The position numbers and the translations under genes were made by a program. Source: Inia geoffrensis (taxonomy: Eukaryota; Chordata; Mammalia; Artiodactyla; Iniidae). From it: a stretch of DNA of 64,000 nucleotides. The stretch lies in assembly GCA_036417435.1 (NCBI GenBank), contig CM070913.1, positions 5,374,680-5,438,679 on the forward strand, given 5' to 3'. Position 1 is the stretch's first letter. Every line of letters begins with the position of its first letter. Shown piece after piece: positions 12,326 to 24,350 of the stretch. The notes under the pieces are model-generated. The model ran no database searches. It was not told the origin of the DNA and was given only the letters and a program-made list of their open reading frames with translations.

Positions 12326-13089
12326 TGATTTCTTTTACAAATCAGTAAATGGAAAAAATGTAAAATTACATTTCACTTCTCCCCAAAATTATGCATCAGA
12401 AAATATCAAGTAACTACACAATTCAGTGGAAAGCACATATTGCTGATCTCAGTGTAAATTATGCACAAATGTTTGGGAGATGCTTATTTTCCACCAAATT
12501 TGAAGTTAGGCCTGCCCTATGACTCAATCATTCCCCTTTTAAAAGTTTATGCTTTAGAGAAGCTTTGGCACCTGCCAACCAGGAAACATGCTCAAAGCAG
12601 CATTCTTTGAGATAGTAGAGACCTATAAACATTGCAAATGTCCAGCTGCACAACAGATAAGTCAATCGTAAATTCCTAGAATGCAATGCCGAACACACCG
12701 TACACAGTGAAATGATTGCTTACATATGTTCCCACAGATGAGTTCCAAAAGGGTAATACTGAGCAAAAAAAAGAAGGCCATAGGAGGAGAAAGACCTATG
12801 TTATGATGTTATTTACATAAAGGTTAAAAAAAATAAAGCAATCTTTTGTAGAAAAACCACGAAGATATTAAAAAATATTCTAACAAGAAATCCCAGATGA
12901 TGGTTTTCTCAGGGAGTAGCAAAGAGAAGAAACAGGACAGAGAGGTGTTTAAAGATGCCAGATGTTCTATTTCTGGACTTGGTGTTGAGTTCTTCTCCAT
13001 TAAACGGTTTACTTGTGTTATTTTAAAAAAAAGTTAAAAATTAATGTGAGAAATTTACTCTACTTTTCTGTAAGACGTGTCTGCTCTGA

Positions 13090-14330
13090 GCCTCTCCCAT
13101 TTTAATAACTCACACCATCACGTAGTCAGGCTTTTTGAAGTTACTCTTAAAGGAACCCTCCCCTATCTAGCCCCATCAGTCCCCAAATCGTGTTGATTCT
13201 GCCACCTGACTGTCTCTGAATTGTGACCACTGAGCCCCACTCCAGCTCCCAATAACTAGTCCGAGGCATCATCTGCACTCAGGCTACAGCAGTGCCCTTC
13301 TTGATGTTTTCCTTCCATCTCCTCCTGATTCTCTGCAATTAAGCCTGCAAGCAGCAGCCAGAGTGGTCTTTCAAGCTCAGATACGACACCACGACCTGCC
13401 TAAAACCATCCAGTAGCTGCCTTTTGCCCACAGGATAACACCCAAATGCCTTGGCATGTCAAAAAAACTTGCTGTTATCTACTTCATGTGCCTTTACTAC
13501 CTCAAGCCTACCTTTCTCTTATTTGTTTTACACATTTCAGCCACACAGGGCTTTATTCAGTGCTTTAGAAAAGCCTGCCCTGCTCAGTCTTATATCCTTA
13601 TGGTGGTTCTATCTTTTCTTTGCTAATTTTGGCTCATTATTTAGGTCTCAGATTAAACATCACTTCTGTAGGAAAGCTTTTTCTTAATCTCCAGTGTAAT
13701 TTAGATCAACCCGATATCCGTTCTTTGTGGGATCCTATACTCATTCCTACACCATCTTGACAACTGTAATTACCCATTAGATTGTATTTCCCATTAGACT
13801 GTAACCCCATATCTCATCTGGACTAGTGCAAAAATCTCCCAGATGTAATCCCCACTCCATGACCATCTCCCTCCAGGCTAGTCCCAATACACATGGTAAA
13901 GTAAACCTTGTTACATTCCCTGGATTTCCCTTGCACTTCAGACAAAACTGAAAATCCTTAGCCCTAAAGAGCCTATTCTCCCTGCTCATCTTGCACTGTC
14001 TACCCAAATCCACCCTCGCTCACCAAGATCAAGGTATACAAATGCGCTTTCAGTGTTCTCTAAGCTCATTTTATGATCTTTGATGTGACTTTTACTTAGG
14101 GGACAGTCACTCATATTTCAATGCTAACTTTATATATTTGCCAGAAGAGAGCTTTCTGGACTACCACTTTTTCTTCATAGCAATTATTTATTTGAATTGT
14201 CATTTTTTAAATCTGTGTGGTCTTACTGAAGTGCAAGCTCCATAAACCTAGTAATCTTGTCTATTCTGTTCATCTCTGTATCTACAACTCCTGACAAATG
14301 CTGAGCACTAAACGGCTGGTGGTATTTTTA
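13090..14330 (+). mobile_element. L2 LINE, 3' half
   Basis: Good sense-strand match to the remembered L2 3' region: 'gcagccagagtggtctttcaagctcagatacgacacca', 'aaaaccatccagtagctgcc', 'ggtctcagattaaacatcacttctgtaggaaagctttttctta', and the 3' end near 14230-14310 ('gcaagctccataaacc..gtaatcttgtctattctgttcatctctgtat'). The CR1/L2 reverse-transcriptase C-terminal region is degraded beyond coding. A second partial copy or internal duplication may lie around 13800-14050, because anchor phrases recur. Confidence 0.65.
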
Positions 14331-15079
14331 ATGATTGTGAGTCAAAGCAATAGAGATGGGGATGTATGCAGTGACGTCAGAAAAATCGCGTTTGACTCCG
14401 TTGACACTTTTAGAAAGAAAAGTATTGGAAGAAAAATTTGAGATCAAATGACGTGGTAAAGCCAGGTAAAGAGAATGAGTTTGCACATTTTCCCCCACTA
14501 TTTTGGCAGTCATTTGAACTGTCAGAGTAGAATTTTAGTTAAATGCATTTGGCAGTTCTGCGTTCATCGATAAAAGGTGAGAAGGTATAGAAGTCGGGTA
14601 CCAGCTTGGTGGCCATGTGAACCGGCAAGAGCCCATGTTGATTCCGCCAGATTAGAAACGGAAAAGAGAAGAGGTGGAAAGACAATAAAAGAAGAAATGG
14701 GTGAATACGGTGACTGACAGGATGTGGGTGAAAACATAAGGGGAAAATCAAAACTACCTTTCCATTTGTAAGCCCTGAAGAAAAAGGCAACTGTATTAAT
14801 CAATAAATCCAGAAGTGGGGCTGATTTGGGGTAAACTAGGTTGAGTGTTATTACAGACATATTTAAATGACGTGATTGTGAGATTCAGCAACAGGCTGTG
14901 ATAAGGGACATGCCAACATGTCTGCAGCCTTAGAAGAAACTGACCATCCCAGACTTAGAGAGAAGGGTTAACTGAAGAAACAGCAAATCAGAAGGTGATC
15001 ATGTATCTTCCAGAGGAATCAGGGCTTACGGGATCAAGAGTTCAAATAGAAGAGTTCAATGAAATACAGTGTCCTATTA
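14331..15079. other. unannotated interval
   Basis: Unique-looking sequence. Minus-strand open frames of 83 and 98 codons (14539-14860) overlap in different frames and show no recognised motif. Confidence 0.45.
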
Positions 15080-15265
15080 TTACCCCTGGATACGTGAAAG
15101 ATTTAGTAGCTGCATGAATATGAGTAAGTGGCTTTGTATCCTAACCTGTAAAATCTAAATAGGTATAGTAACTGTCTGATCAGTTTGTAAAATTAGGAGT
15201 CAATGAGTTAATGCTGAAGACAGTAGAAGGCTCTGTACCTAATAAGTATTCAGTAAAGATTCGTT
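15080..15265 (+). mobile_element. MIR SINE relic
   Basis: It follows the MIR order: 'agtaagtggctttgtatcctaacctgtaaaatctaaataggtatagtaactgtctgatcagtttgtaaaa', then 'ggctctgtacctaataagtattcagtaaa'. It is diverged but collinear with the family from core to 3' tail. Confidence 0.65.
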
Positions 15266-15539
15266 GCTGTTAGGATTAAAACCATCGCTTCAATCATATT
15301 AGCCTTCCTTTGCAACAAACCCCATTTACTTCAGCCAGTTTAAGTAGGTCACTGTTCTGTACAATAAATATGTTTAAGTCACTGATATATATATATTACC
15401 AAATTCCCCTTAAGAATGGTTACAGAGTAATGATTAAAATTCTCTCCAGTAGCAAATGAATGTACTCATTCCTTGGTACATCGTCAGCCTCCTGTATTAA
15501 TGGAGATATGTTTTGTTAGATTTTTTAATGCAGGTTTTT

Positions 15540-16830
15540 AAAGGTCAATTTTCTTCTGCTGAGCAAAAATTTTAAAAATTTTTATGAAGTCCAATTTATC
15601 TTTTTTTTTTTCTCTTATGGACCATACGTCGGTGTCAAGTCTAAGAATTTGTTGTTTAGCCCTAGATCCTGAAGACATTTTGCCTCTTTAATTCTAAAAG
15701 TTTTATCATGTTACGTTTTACATTTAAGGACATTATTCATTCTGCGTTCACTGTTGCATGAGGTGCAGCACTTCGGCTGAGATTTATTGTTGCCTGTGGT
15801 CCAGCTGCTCCAGTACCATTTGTTAAACAGCCCATCTTGCCTCTGTTGAGTTTCTTGTGTGTCTTTGTCAGACATCAGTTGGCATATTTGTGAGTTTCTA
15901 TTTCTTTGTCCTCTATTATGTTCAGTTGATATGTATGTGCCTATTTCTTTGCAGATACACTTCAGTCTTGATTTTGTGACTATATAATAAGTCTTGAAAT
16001 TAGGAAATTGGGTATAGAAACTCTCTTGCCTTATTCTTTTTTTTTCTTCAAAATTATTTCAGCTTCTCTAGTTCTTCTGCCTTTCCCTGTAAATTCTAGA
16101 ATAATCTTGTCTATACCTACAAAAGTTCTTGCTGGAATTTCGGTAAGAATTCTATTAAACTTGTGTATCAGTTTGAAAGGTATTGACATGTTTGCTACAT
16201 TGCATCTTCCAACCCATGAACACAGTAAGTTTCTCCATTTATTTATGTGGTTTTTTTTTTTTTTAAGTTTGGGGCATACAAATCCTGCACTTGCTTTTGT
16301 TGAATTTACACCTAAATATTTCGCATTTTTTGACTGATGTGAATGCTATTTTATTTTTAATTTTGATGTCCACATGTTCATTGCTATATATAGAAATACA
16401 ATTGATTTTTGTATGTTTACCTTGCATCTTGCAACTTTGCAAAACTCACTTATTACTTCTAAGAGTTATTTTAGATCTTTGGAATTTTCTAAATAGACAA
16501 TTATGAAACCTACAAATAGGGGCAGTTATCATGGTTTCTTTCTGATAAGAATGCCTTTTATCACCTCCATGGACAGAACTTCTAGCACCATGTGGAATAG
16601 CAGTAATAAGAGTGGACATTCCCGACTTTTTCCCAGTTGTAGGGCAAAGCAGCAAATCTCTTAACATACGTGTAATGTTAGCTGTAGGCGTTTTCTAGAT
16701 ACCTCTACCAAATTGGTGAAGATCTTCCTCTATTCTTATTTTTCTGAGAGTTTTTATCACAAATGGATGTTGAATTTTGTCTAAAGCTTTTTGTGCATCA
16801 ATTAATGTGATCAAATGATTTTACTTGTAA
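15540..16830 (-). mobile_element. L1 LINE ORF2 3' remnant, minus strand
   Basis: Antisense L1 landmarks appear in order: 'ccagctgctccagtaccatttgttaaacagcccatcttgcc' (about 15801-15841), 'cagttgatatgtatgtgcc', 'gtaagaattctattaaacttgtgtatcagtttg', 'catcttccaacccatgaacac', and 'aatggatgttgaattttgtctaaagctttttgtgcatcaatt' near 16762-16803. These correspond to the distal part of L1 ORF2. Stops and indels destroy the frame. The 109-codon and 71-codon plus-strand open frames here are antisense shadows. Confidence 0.75.
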
Positions 16831-17709
16831 ATTTGAGTAATGCACTCGTAGGTAATAGAAAAACAACATTTCTTTTAAAATACCAATAAATAGTATTTTA
16901 CAATCTTTTTAAGACATACAATATATTGGGATCATTTTCACAGGCCAGTCAAAAGTTCTCTACAAATGATTATTTATGGCTACATAATCGTTCATCATAA
17001 TTATAGTTAAAAAAAATTCCACTTAATTAGACTTTTAGGTGATTCAGAGTTTTTGTCTTAAATAGAGCTTTGATTCACTATGTGTTTATGTATATATATG
17101 TATGTATATATGGTATATATAATAGATATATTTATATTTAATATCTCTGATTATGTCCTTAAGATGAATTCCTAGAAGTGGAATTCCTCTGTAAAGGCAC
17201 TCATATTTTTAAAATTTAAGATGTTCATTTACATATTTGTATATCTTTAGTTAACAAGTCACTATATTGTTAATGAACCAATCAGTGCATTATTTTCATG
17301 CATGGAATATCAGATTATTTTATGCTCAGTGATCATGCAGATACAATGGTTACCATACCTTCTTTGTGTGTCTATTTATAAATCTATAAGTCTCATGTAT
17401 CTCTTTATTTGCATCTGTGTTTTCTCTACTAGATAATGAAGTTGGTAAAACAGCTATCATGTCATATTAGTCTTTGTATCCTTAGCAGGCAATATAGTGC
17501 TTGAAACAAACTTTTTTGTTTCAAATATGTCAAGATACATTTGTTAAATGAGTTTTTCTTTAAACTAACATATTTGAATAATTTTAAAACTAGTAAAATT
17601 CAAACTATGAAACACAGTTACTTAAAAATTAACATTTAAATTACTTGAAATAACATTTACGTGACTTGAAACTCACAGTGAAGAAGGAGGCACTAAAAAC
17701 TGCACAGTA
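16831..17709. other. AT-rich interval with TA-rich patch
   Basis: AT-rich. 17084-17145 is a degenerate TA/TG low-complexity tract (tatgtatatatatgtatgta and similar). It may include a diverged continuation of the L1, but I cannot show that. Confidence 0.5.
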
Positions 17710-17895
17710 GGGCTTCCCTGGTGGCACAGTGGTTGAGAGTCCGCCTGCCAAGGCAGGGGACACGGGTTCGTGCCCCGAGGATCCCACACGCCGCGGAGCG
17801 GCTGAGCCCATGAGCCATGGGCTCTGAGCCTGCGCGTCCGGAGCCCATGCTCTGCAACGAGAGGGGCCACAGCAATGAGAGGCCCGCATACCGCA
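17710..17895 (+). mobile_element. CHR-type SINE, short form, tail-less variant
   Basis: Head gggcttccctggtggcacag and body to ggcccgcataccgcaac, but with no A tail after the body. The usual 'ccccggtccgggaggatccc' is shortened to 'ccccgaggatccc', a 7-bp internal loss. No target-site duplication is visible. An older copy whose tail decayed, or an insertion whose tail was removed, would both fit. Confidence 0.92.
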
Positions 17896-19379
17896 ACTGA
17901 GTGGTATATTTTCTTTCATGATATGTTTTTGATATGTATATTAATGATCAATAAAGATAGAGAAATAGAAAGAAAAGAGACCCGGTGTATCTACGTATGC
18001 TTTGGGAATGCACTTGTCAAAGGGACCAAGTTCTAAAAGAGCGCTGGTCAGGATCCCTTCTTATCTGAACCGTATGGGAAACAAACTCAAAAACTGTCCT
18101 TTGATAATCTCCTTTTCAGAAATAGTCCCTTCAGAGTAGTTTTATCAACTAATAAATATCTATTTCGAAATGAGTATGATAAAATTTTCAGAACACACAC
18201 ACACACACACAATTGCAGTCATATGCTCCTCAAAATATCCCGAATCACCCTTTTTGAAATTTGGATGTTACAGAATCCCCCGTCACTCACCTCCAGCTCA
18301 CCATGTAAGCTAGACAATTTCTTCATGTGGCTTATGTACATATTTAGTTTGTTATGTGTTTTCAGGGGACATATTAGTGAATAAATTTGAAAAACTTTAC
18401 AAGTCTTTCATAAGAACTGATAGGAGAGAACCCCATGCAAGAAGGCAAGCAATATAGTGAAAGTATTGAATTTTTAAGGTCAATGGATTATCTTGCAAAT
18501 GATATGCAAAGTGGACATAGAGGTTAAAGGTGACTAGGTCTCTGAGAAGACTGACCGTAAATTCAAGGGTCAAGTGGTAAGTCTGGAGTCAGGACCATGA
18601 AAAGGAAAATATATACATATATAAAGTTTAATAAACAACAGTTTGTACAGCAGCCTCTTGCAAGGAAATAGGCAGTTCAGGCAAACATGTCGGCATAGTG
18701 AACCAGGCAGTAGGAGAAAACTAAGCACTTCCCAGGCTCTTCCCCTCAGAAGTTTTCAAGAATGAATGAAATCTACGTAAGCCATTCTGAACGTTTACAG
18801 CGTACTCTTTGGATTGGCTTTTGGCATCAGAAGGCGTCGTCACTGGCTGTTTCTCCTTCTTGGTGCTTCTTGGGAAAGAAGGAGTAGACAGCGCGTTGGG
18901 CTGCGTGGTGACGAGTCAGGACAGAAGCTCTCCCGCTGACTTCTGCCCTCTTTCCAGCAGATAAACTTCTAGCTACTTAGACCTTATATTAATTCATTCC
19001 TGAGAGAAAACCATGGATCTTTGCCCATTAGAACACATTTCAAAAACCAGTACAGCAATGTCCAAGATCCATAAGTGTCGATTCCCTAGGGCTCCCTGTG
19101 TGAACAGGGGAATTGATTTTTACTTTTTCAGGTGGATTTGCCCTTCAAATTAGCCTGTTTTGGGCGCAGCATTTGATTCTATAAAGGTGAAGGAATGAAG
19201 AATATGGAAAATCAACAACCGTGTTAACCAGCTGGAACAAACAGACTTGCCTCACCTGCCATGACGCCCATCCCAGGCTTGCAAGGGAACTGGACAAACG
19301 TGACTCTTCCTGGACGTGGCAGGAAGTGGAAAATTATCCCAACAACCTCGACAGTATTGAAATACCTTGTCTTCAGCTT
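17896..19379. other. unannotated interval
   Basis: Unique-looking sequence. It includes the CA microsatellite listed separately and a slightly GC-richer stretch near 18830-18960. No gene recognised. Confidence 0.45.
18193..18210. repeat. (AC)9 microsatellite
   Basis: Uninterrupted dinucleotide run, likely length-polymorphic. Confidence 0.95.
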
Positions 19380-19584
19380 CCAGCTTGTGGGCCTCTCCAG
19401 TCTTACTGTCCACTTGCTTGTTTCCAGAGCACTTTACATCCTTGGCCCACCATCGCCTTACTACGCTTACTGCTCATTGCACTAAGCCCGCCCATCACCT
19501 GGAACACAAGCTCGGGCCAGGGTGTGAGCCATCCTATAATGTGTCCCAAGACCATAGAATTGTTTTACACACAGGAGGTACTCA
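19380..19584 (+). mobile_element. L2 LINE 3' end, split by a SINE
   Basis: The sequence runs like an L2 3' end ('cttgtttccagagcacttta', then 'ttttacacacaggaggtactcaataatt'). Its terminal GAAT repeats resume only at 19843-19858, after the inserted SINE. Taking out the SINE and one duplication restores a contiguous '..ggtactcaataattactacataaatgaatgaatgaa' end, which supports this reading. Confidence 0.55.
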
Positions 19585-19597
19585 ATAATTACTACAT

Positions 19598-19828
19598 GAG
19601 GGCTTCCCTGGTGGCTCAATGGTTGAGAGTCCGCCTGCCGATGCAGGGGACGCGTGTTCGTGCCCCGGCCCGGGAGGATCCCACATGCCACGGAGCGGCT
19701 AGGCCCGTGAGCCATGGCCGCTGAGCCTGCGCGTCCGGAGCCTGTGCTCCGCAACGGGAGAGGCCACAGCAGTGAGAGGCCCGCGTACCGCAAAAAAATA
19801 AATAAATAAATAAAAAATAAATAAATAA
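19598..19828 (+). mobile_element. CHR-type SINE, short form, inside L2 3' end
   Basis: Head gggcttccctggtggctcaa, B-box-like motif, and body to gcccgcgtaccgc. The tail is an imperfect (AAAT)n about 40 bp long. A perfect 14-bp target-site duplication, aataattactacat, lies at 19584-19597 and 19829-19842. The insertion interrupts an L2 3' end. Confidence 0.97.
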
Positions 19829-19860
19829 AATAATTACTACATAAATGAATGAATGAAGAA

Positions 19861-20485
19861 TCCTTGGCTTATTGCAATATTCGTTGTTTTTGTCCACTTT
19901 CCCAATGAAAATCTTCCAGTCTCTCATAAGGAAAAATCATTAACCCCTACGGATGCCCAAGGGAGAGTGCGTAACATAGGACAGAGCCATGGGCCAGGCT
20001 GAGGGCAAAAAAAGCACAACTGTGCACCGGGAGTGAACTTCCATTAGCAGCTGTGGCCGGCCTCCAAGAAAAGCAACTGTTGCTCAGCTTAAGGCACAAG
20101 AGAACTACTATTCACAGGTGTTTACAGAAACAGCGGTAAAGGTAGACAGGGGTGTACAGCAGGTGTCAAGCACACGCGTTGGCTGTCATGCTTGGCTGCT
20201 GCTGTGTTGTCACTGACAGAAACAGGAACCCAAAATAGGGGCTCAGTCATTATGCACTTGGTTTTGTTGTTTTTTTCATCCTGAGCGTGTGTGTGTGTGT
20301 GTGTGTGTGTGCACGCGTGTGTGCATTTTCATTTATCCCAACAGACCCCAAAGTGAGCATGAATGACGGGCAGCCTAGGAGAAGGTACGGCCCCATCAAA
20401 ATCAGGAGCCCAAATTTTCTTTCTCTTTTTATTTTTTTGTTTAAATAGATGAACAAAAGGTTTTGGGTTTTAATTAAAACCACAG
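19861..20485. other. unannotated interval
   Basis: Unique-looking sequence with a GT microsatellite (listed separately). No gene recognised. Confidence 0.45.
20287..20329. repeat. (GT)n microsatellite, interrupted
   Basis: An uninterrupted GT run of about 12 units is followed by the alternating purine-pyrimidine stretch gcacgcgtgtgtgcat. The tract as a whole favours Z-DNA and should be length-variable. Confidence 0.95.
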
Positions 20486-20702
20486 GGGGCTTCCCTGGTG
20501 GCGCAGTGGTTGGGAGTCCGCCTGCCGATGCAAGCGACACGGGTTTGTGCCCCGGTCCGGGAAGATCCCACATGCCGCGGAGCGGCTGGGCCCTTGAGCC
20601 ATGGCCGCTGAGCCTGCGTGTCCGGAGCCTGTGCTCCGCAACGGGAGAGGCCACAGCAGTGAGAGGCCCGCGTACCGCAAAAAAAAAACTAAAACTAAAA
20701 CA
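20486..20702 (+). mobile_element. CHR-type SINE, short form
   Basis: Close to the local consensus. The A-box-like tggcgcagtgg is at 20499-20509, the B-box-like gggtttgtgcc at about 20541-20551, and the tail is A-rich with two 'ctaaaa' interruptions. The left flank aaccacagg and right flank aacacagg (to 20714) look like a short imperfect target-site duplication. Confidence 0.95.
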
Positions 20703-20714
20703 AAAAAACACAGG

Positions 20715-21839
20715 AAGTGGTGGAAAAATAATAAGCTTCCTTCTGGATGACATCTGAGAGCCTCCTTTCACCTCCCACCCGCCCACCAACGATGTAAGTA
20801 AAGGTACTGCTCCTGTATCTCATCCCAGCTTGGGGGCCCTGCCTCCCAGCCTCCAACACAGTGGTCCAAAGTGGGGGGCGGGCTGTAACAGATCGAAAGG
20901 ACCTTCGGACCTATTTAACACTTTCACATCTTAAATCTTTTCATTAAAATATAAATACCAAACCTGATATCAAGAGACCCTACAGATTATGCGTAAGAAA
21001 CAAATCACCACCATTAGTAAAATGTCAGTACTGCCTCTAGCAGTTGATGCTTTTAACCTTCAACCTTCCCTGCTAAATATCAGTGGGGGACTGATGGTGG
21101 CTCATGGAATCATAGTCTAGGGCTCGGGAAGAGAAGGAGGCTATAGATACGTCCAGAGCAGTGTCATCCTTTACTCCGAGCCAACTCACATCGGGGGAAC
21201 GCTGTTCAGATCTCACCTGCTGGAGACCCAGGAACCTCAGGTGTGTATCTGCCTGATGGGAAGTGACGGGTCAGGTCAGGTTTCTTAGCAGCGACACAGG
21301 GGAGCCCCTGTCCCGCCCAGGGCACCTGAAGAGATGAGGAAAACAAGCGGCGAGTGTCTAGGTGAGGGTGCAGGTCAGCTCCCCAGTTCACCCCATGCTT
21401 CCCTGGTCACACAGGCCTTAGACTAAGAGGTATAAGGTGTGTGATGATAAGGTGATAAGGGAATTGTTCTTTATTTGTAGAAATCAGAAGAACTTTGATT
21501 CTGAGCCTCTATTCAGCAAGACCCACTAGAAGCCTAGCCATTCACCAGGAATCCAATGCCAGAGGCTCAGTCCTTGCAAGGAATGATGAAGGACCTCCAA
21601 GTTTTCTAGGATGAGTCACTGAATTCCAGGCCTCTCTGTGGTATATGGAAGACAGAAATCTCTGCTAATGGTGCCAGTTTCCTCTGTGCAAAATTCAACC
21701 CTAGCATGTTCCCTCAGGCACCAAAGTGGGAAGATCCAGTGTTCACATTTGTGGAAGGCAGCCACCTCTCTGTTCGCGGGGTCTTATGGGGTTGATTCCC
21801 TGCCCTCTACAAGAACCCTCCCACCCACCTGGCTCTTTA
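20715..21839. other. unannotated interval
   Basis: Unique-looking, balanced composition. I recognise no repeat, RNA or coding region. Confidence 0.45.
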
Positions 21840-21854
21840 AAATAAAAAGTCTAG

Positions 21855-22189
21855 AAGGGGAGGTTTTCCCTGGTGGCGCAGTGGTTAAGAATCCGCCTGC
21901 CAATGCAGGGGACACGGGTTCAAGCCCTGGTCCAGGAAGATCGCACATGCCACGGAGCAACTAAGCCCGTGCGGCACAACTACTGAGCCTGCGCTCTAGA
22001 GCCCGCGAACCACAACGACTGAGCCCACGCGCTGCAACTACTGAAGCCCCCGCGCCTAGAGCCCGTGCTCCGCAACAAGAGAAGCCACTGCAGTGAGAAG
22101 CCTGCGCACAGCAAAGAAGAGGAATCCCCGCTCGCGGCAACTAGAGAAAAACCTGCGCACAGCAACGAAGACCCAACGCAGCCAAAAAA
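21855..22189 (+). mobile_element. CHR-type SINE, long form
   Basis: Head ggttttccctggtggcgcag, B-box-like gggttcaagcc, and a longer body. The 3' module contains two related units ('agcccgcgaaccacaacgac' / 'tgcaactactgaag') before 'ccgtgctccgcaacaagag' and a second distal module ending acccaacgcagcc. The tail is short and A-rich. The target-site duplication aataaaaagtctag lies at 21841-21854 and 22190-22203, perfect over 14 bp. This is the form that shares its 3' part with ruminant tRNA-Glu SINEs. Confidence 0.95.
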
Positions 22190-22203
22190 AATAAAAAGTC
22201 TAG

Positions 22204-23479
22204 GAGGAGTAGGGGTGTCTGCAGGATGGACCACTTTACCTGACCAGAAACACCCAGTTGCCTAATGCAGAGGCACCAGGACTCAGCAGAACACAGGCCC
22301 AACTGAGTTTCCCATAGGAATAAGAGCATTGCTTTTTCACTGTCTTGTTGGTGAGTCTAAATGATAAGACCAAATAATGTATCAATAATCTTAGACACAT
22401 ACAGTCAAGATGTTTTTTGTATTTTAGTTGTCAAAATGCCAAATCCTATCAAAAGTCCAGGAGTATCTGAAATCCTACTAATTCATCGGCAAAAGGCAGA
22501 ACTAGGCTTCCATTTCTAAGCTATGGGTTGATAGAAAGGATTTCGTCCCGTGCCAGACGCCACCTCCAAGAAATTCTGATTTAATTGTCAAGGAGGGAGT
22601 GGGCTCGGCATTGCTCAAACGACCTCTCAGGTGCCTCTCCTGTGTGATCCGTGCAGGAACCACGGATCAGGAAAAGCCACGAGAGGAAGGGACATAAGGA
22701 GGACACGTCTCCAGGGCGCCGCCCCTCACCTTCAACTTTTAACCAAAATTGTCAGGGGAGCACACTTTACGAACCCACTATGTTATGCACACTTACAAAA
22801 TGAATTTAATAGGGAATGACAGGCAAAGCTGGAAGAAGATTTGCTTCATTTGATACAATAAAAAGAAATTTCCACTGGAGCTCCTTTAATAGCAAGCACC
22901 TGGGTAATTAGCACCCGCGCTCAGCAGGAGTAGGAACACTCCACGCTGGGAGTGAAGGTGGCTCAACTCCAGGGCCAGTGGAGTTGAAGCTGTAGGAAAC
23001 CAGGGGCAGACGGATGAAGGGAGGTGGGCTGAGCATCCTTAACAGGGCTGAGACAGACACAGTCCTACTCCGACGCCCTGGACCAGGCAGGAGGGAAAAT
23101 ACCCAGTATCTGCCCAAAACCCAGGCAGAAAAGAACCAAATAAGCAACCTGGCTTCCCAAGGGCATAATTGTAGCTAGGAGCAGGGGAGGGGGGCAGCAA
23201 GATAAAACACAGCGGGTTTCTGACATTATCAAACTTGCGGAGAAGGAGCCGGGATTGTTTTCAAATCTTCCAGGTTCTTGAGGCTGGACCTATTTCCATC
23301 ACGTGTAGCTATAGCTGGATATTTTTGGACCTGGTTGTAAGTGAGACTGAGTTTGCTATTAAAGAGTTTATCCTGGCAAGTTGGGATGAAGTAAGACAGG
23401 AAGGAACAGACAAGTACAATAGTTAAAATATGATCTAACTGTATGCTGCCTCCTATGTCCCCGAATGGTTGGTGGACAA
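22204..23479. other. unannotated interval
   Basis: Unique-looking. A possible MER5-type fragment is listed separately. 22900-23220 is purine-rich and might belong to the L1 remnant further right, but I cannot support that. Confidence 0.4.
22545..22622. mobile_element. possible MER5-type hAT fragment
   Basis: The segment 'cgccacctccaagaaattctgatttaattg..aaggagggagtggg' resembles the MER5A phrase around 'agaatctctgggggtggg' and 'attctgattcaat' known from mammalian hAT-Charlie elements. It is short, diverged and lacks visible termini. Confidence 0.25.
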
Positions 23480-24350
23480 GCTGTCACCTGGAAACGCCAC
23501 AAACGTGCAAAAATTTTTTAAAAATTAAAAATAACTAATTAAATAAACCTCTGGCCAAAGCACCAGGAAAGAGGCAGCCTAGCTGAACAGAAACCATTTA
23601 GACAATAACTGTTCCATTGCAGCCAACCCCACAGGAAAACCTAAGCCTGACACAGCTCCTGCCAGCCAGGTTGAGGGGCAGCCCGGACTTCCACCTGCTG
23701 GGCTGCAACAAGGCACTCCAACTCCCTTGTGGGGTGTTCTCAGGGAAGGCCAAGGGCAGAGTGATAACCTACATCCCTGCCAGGTTGTGACAACTTAGAT
23801 GACATGGACCAATTTCTCAAACAATACAAGCTACCACAGCTCACCAAATATGAAATAAATCATTTGAATAACCCTACACTTATTAAGGAAAATGAATTCA
23901 TAATCTACAAACTCCCAAAAAGAAGAAATCTCCAGACCAAGATGGTACCGTAGGAGAATTTTCACACCAGTTCTACACAATGTCTTCCAAGAACTGGAAG
24001 AGGTAGGAGAGACCCAAATTCATTTTATGGTGCTGGTGTTACCTTGATGCCAAAACAAAGATGGAAGGAAGGAAGGAAACTACAATACTCATAAAATGCA
24101 GCAACTCTTAACAAAACATTATCAAAAAGAATTCAGCAATACATTAAAAACAATTATATACCATGAGCACATATCAAAAGATGCAAGGAAGTAGTTTCAG
24201 TGTATGAATATCAATCAATGTAATTCACTATATTAACAGGTTAAAGAAGAAAAATGACATGATAACATCAATTGACGAAGAAAAAGGATGTGACAAAATT
24301 GAGCACCTACTCATGATAAAACTCTTCCAAAAAAATGGAATAGACACCTA
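23480..24350 (+). mobile_element. degraded L1 LINE remnant, plus strand
   Basis: Sense landmarks of L1 ORF2 occur from about 23800: 'gatgacatggaccaatttctcaaacaatacaagct', 'gttaccttgatgccaaaacaaagatgg' near 24039-24065, 'acaaaacattatcaaaaagaattcagcaatacattaaaaa', 'aatatcaatcaatgtaattcactatattaacag', and 'gatgtgacaaaattgagcacctactcatgataaaa' near 24287-24321. These lie in the reverse-transcriptase region, with conserved order but abundant stops and deletions. 23480-23790 looks like older L1 leader sequence and is weaker. Confidence 0.7.
24061..24080. repeat. short (GGAA)n tract
   Basis: About four GGAA units inside the L1 remnant (atggaaggaaggaaggaaac). Such tracts can bind ETS factors, but this one is short. 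Confidence 0.85.

Larger units (their letters stand above)
9900..13045 (+). mobile_element. old L1 LINE remnant, 3' part
   Basis: A long A-rich plus-strand segment resembling mammalian L1 ORF2 and 3' UTR. Landmarks include 'gaaaaatggacaaaaattcaaacagaaaattcacat' near 12026-12061, the usual 'ttgtaatagcaaaa..gcaaatgtcca' block degraded near 12610-12645, and a tail-like end near 13020-13040. The frame is destroyed by stops and indels, so it is not autonomous. A CHR SINE splits it at 12118-12325. The left limit is approximate, and 9900-10300 is the least certain part. Confidence 0.6.

Noticed and set aside
20499..20551. Pol III A and B box motifs in SINEs as possible functional tRNA genes
   Set aside because: They belong to tRNA-Glu-derived SINE bodies; no intact cloverleaf or acceptor stem is present.
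19221..20789. Open frames of 100-180 codons containing SGRAGS/ATEPARPEP-type peptide motifs
   Set aside because: These motifs are the translation of CHR SINE bodies and recur wherever a SINE lies; they are not genes.
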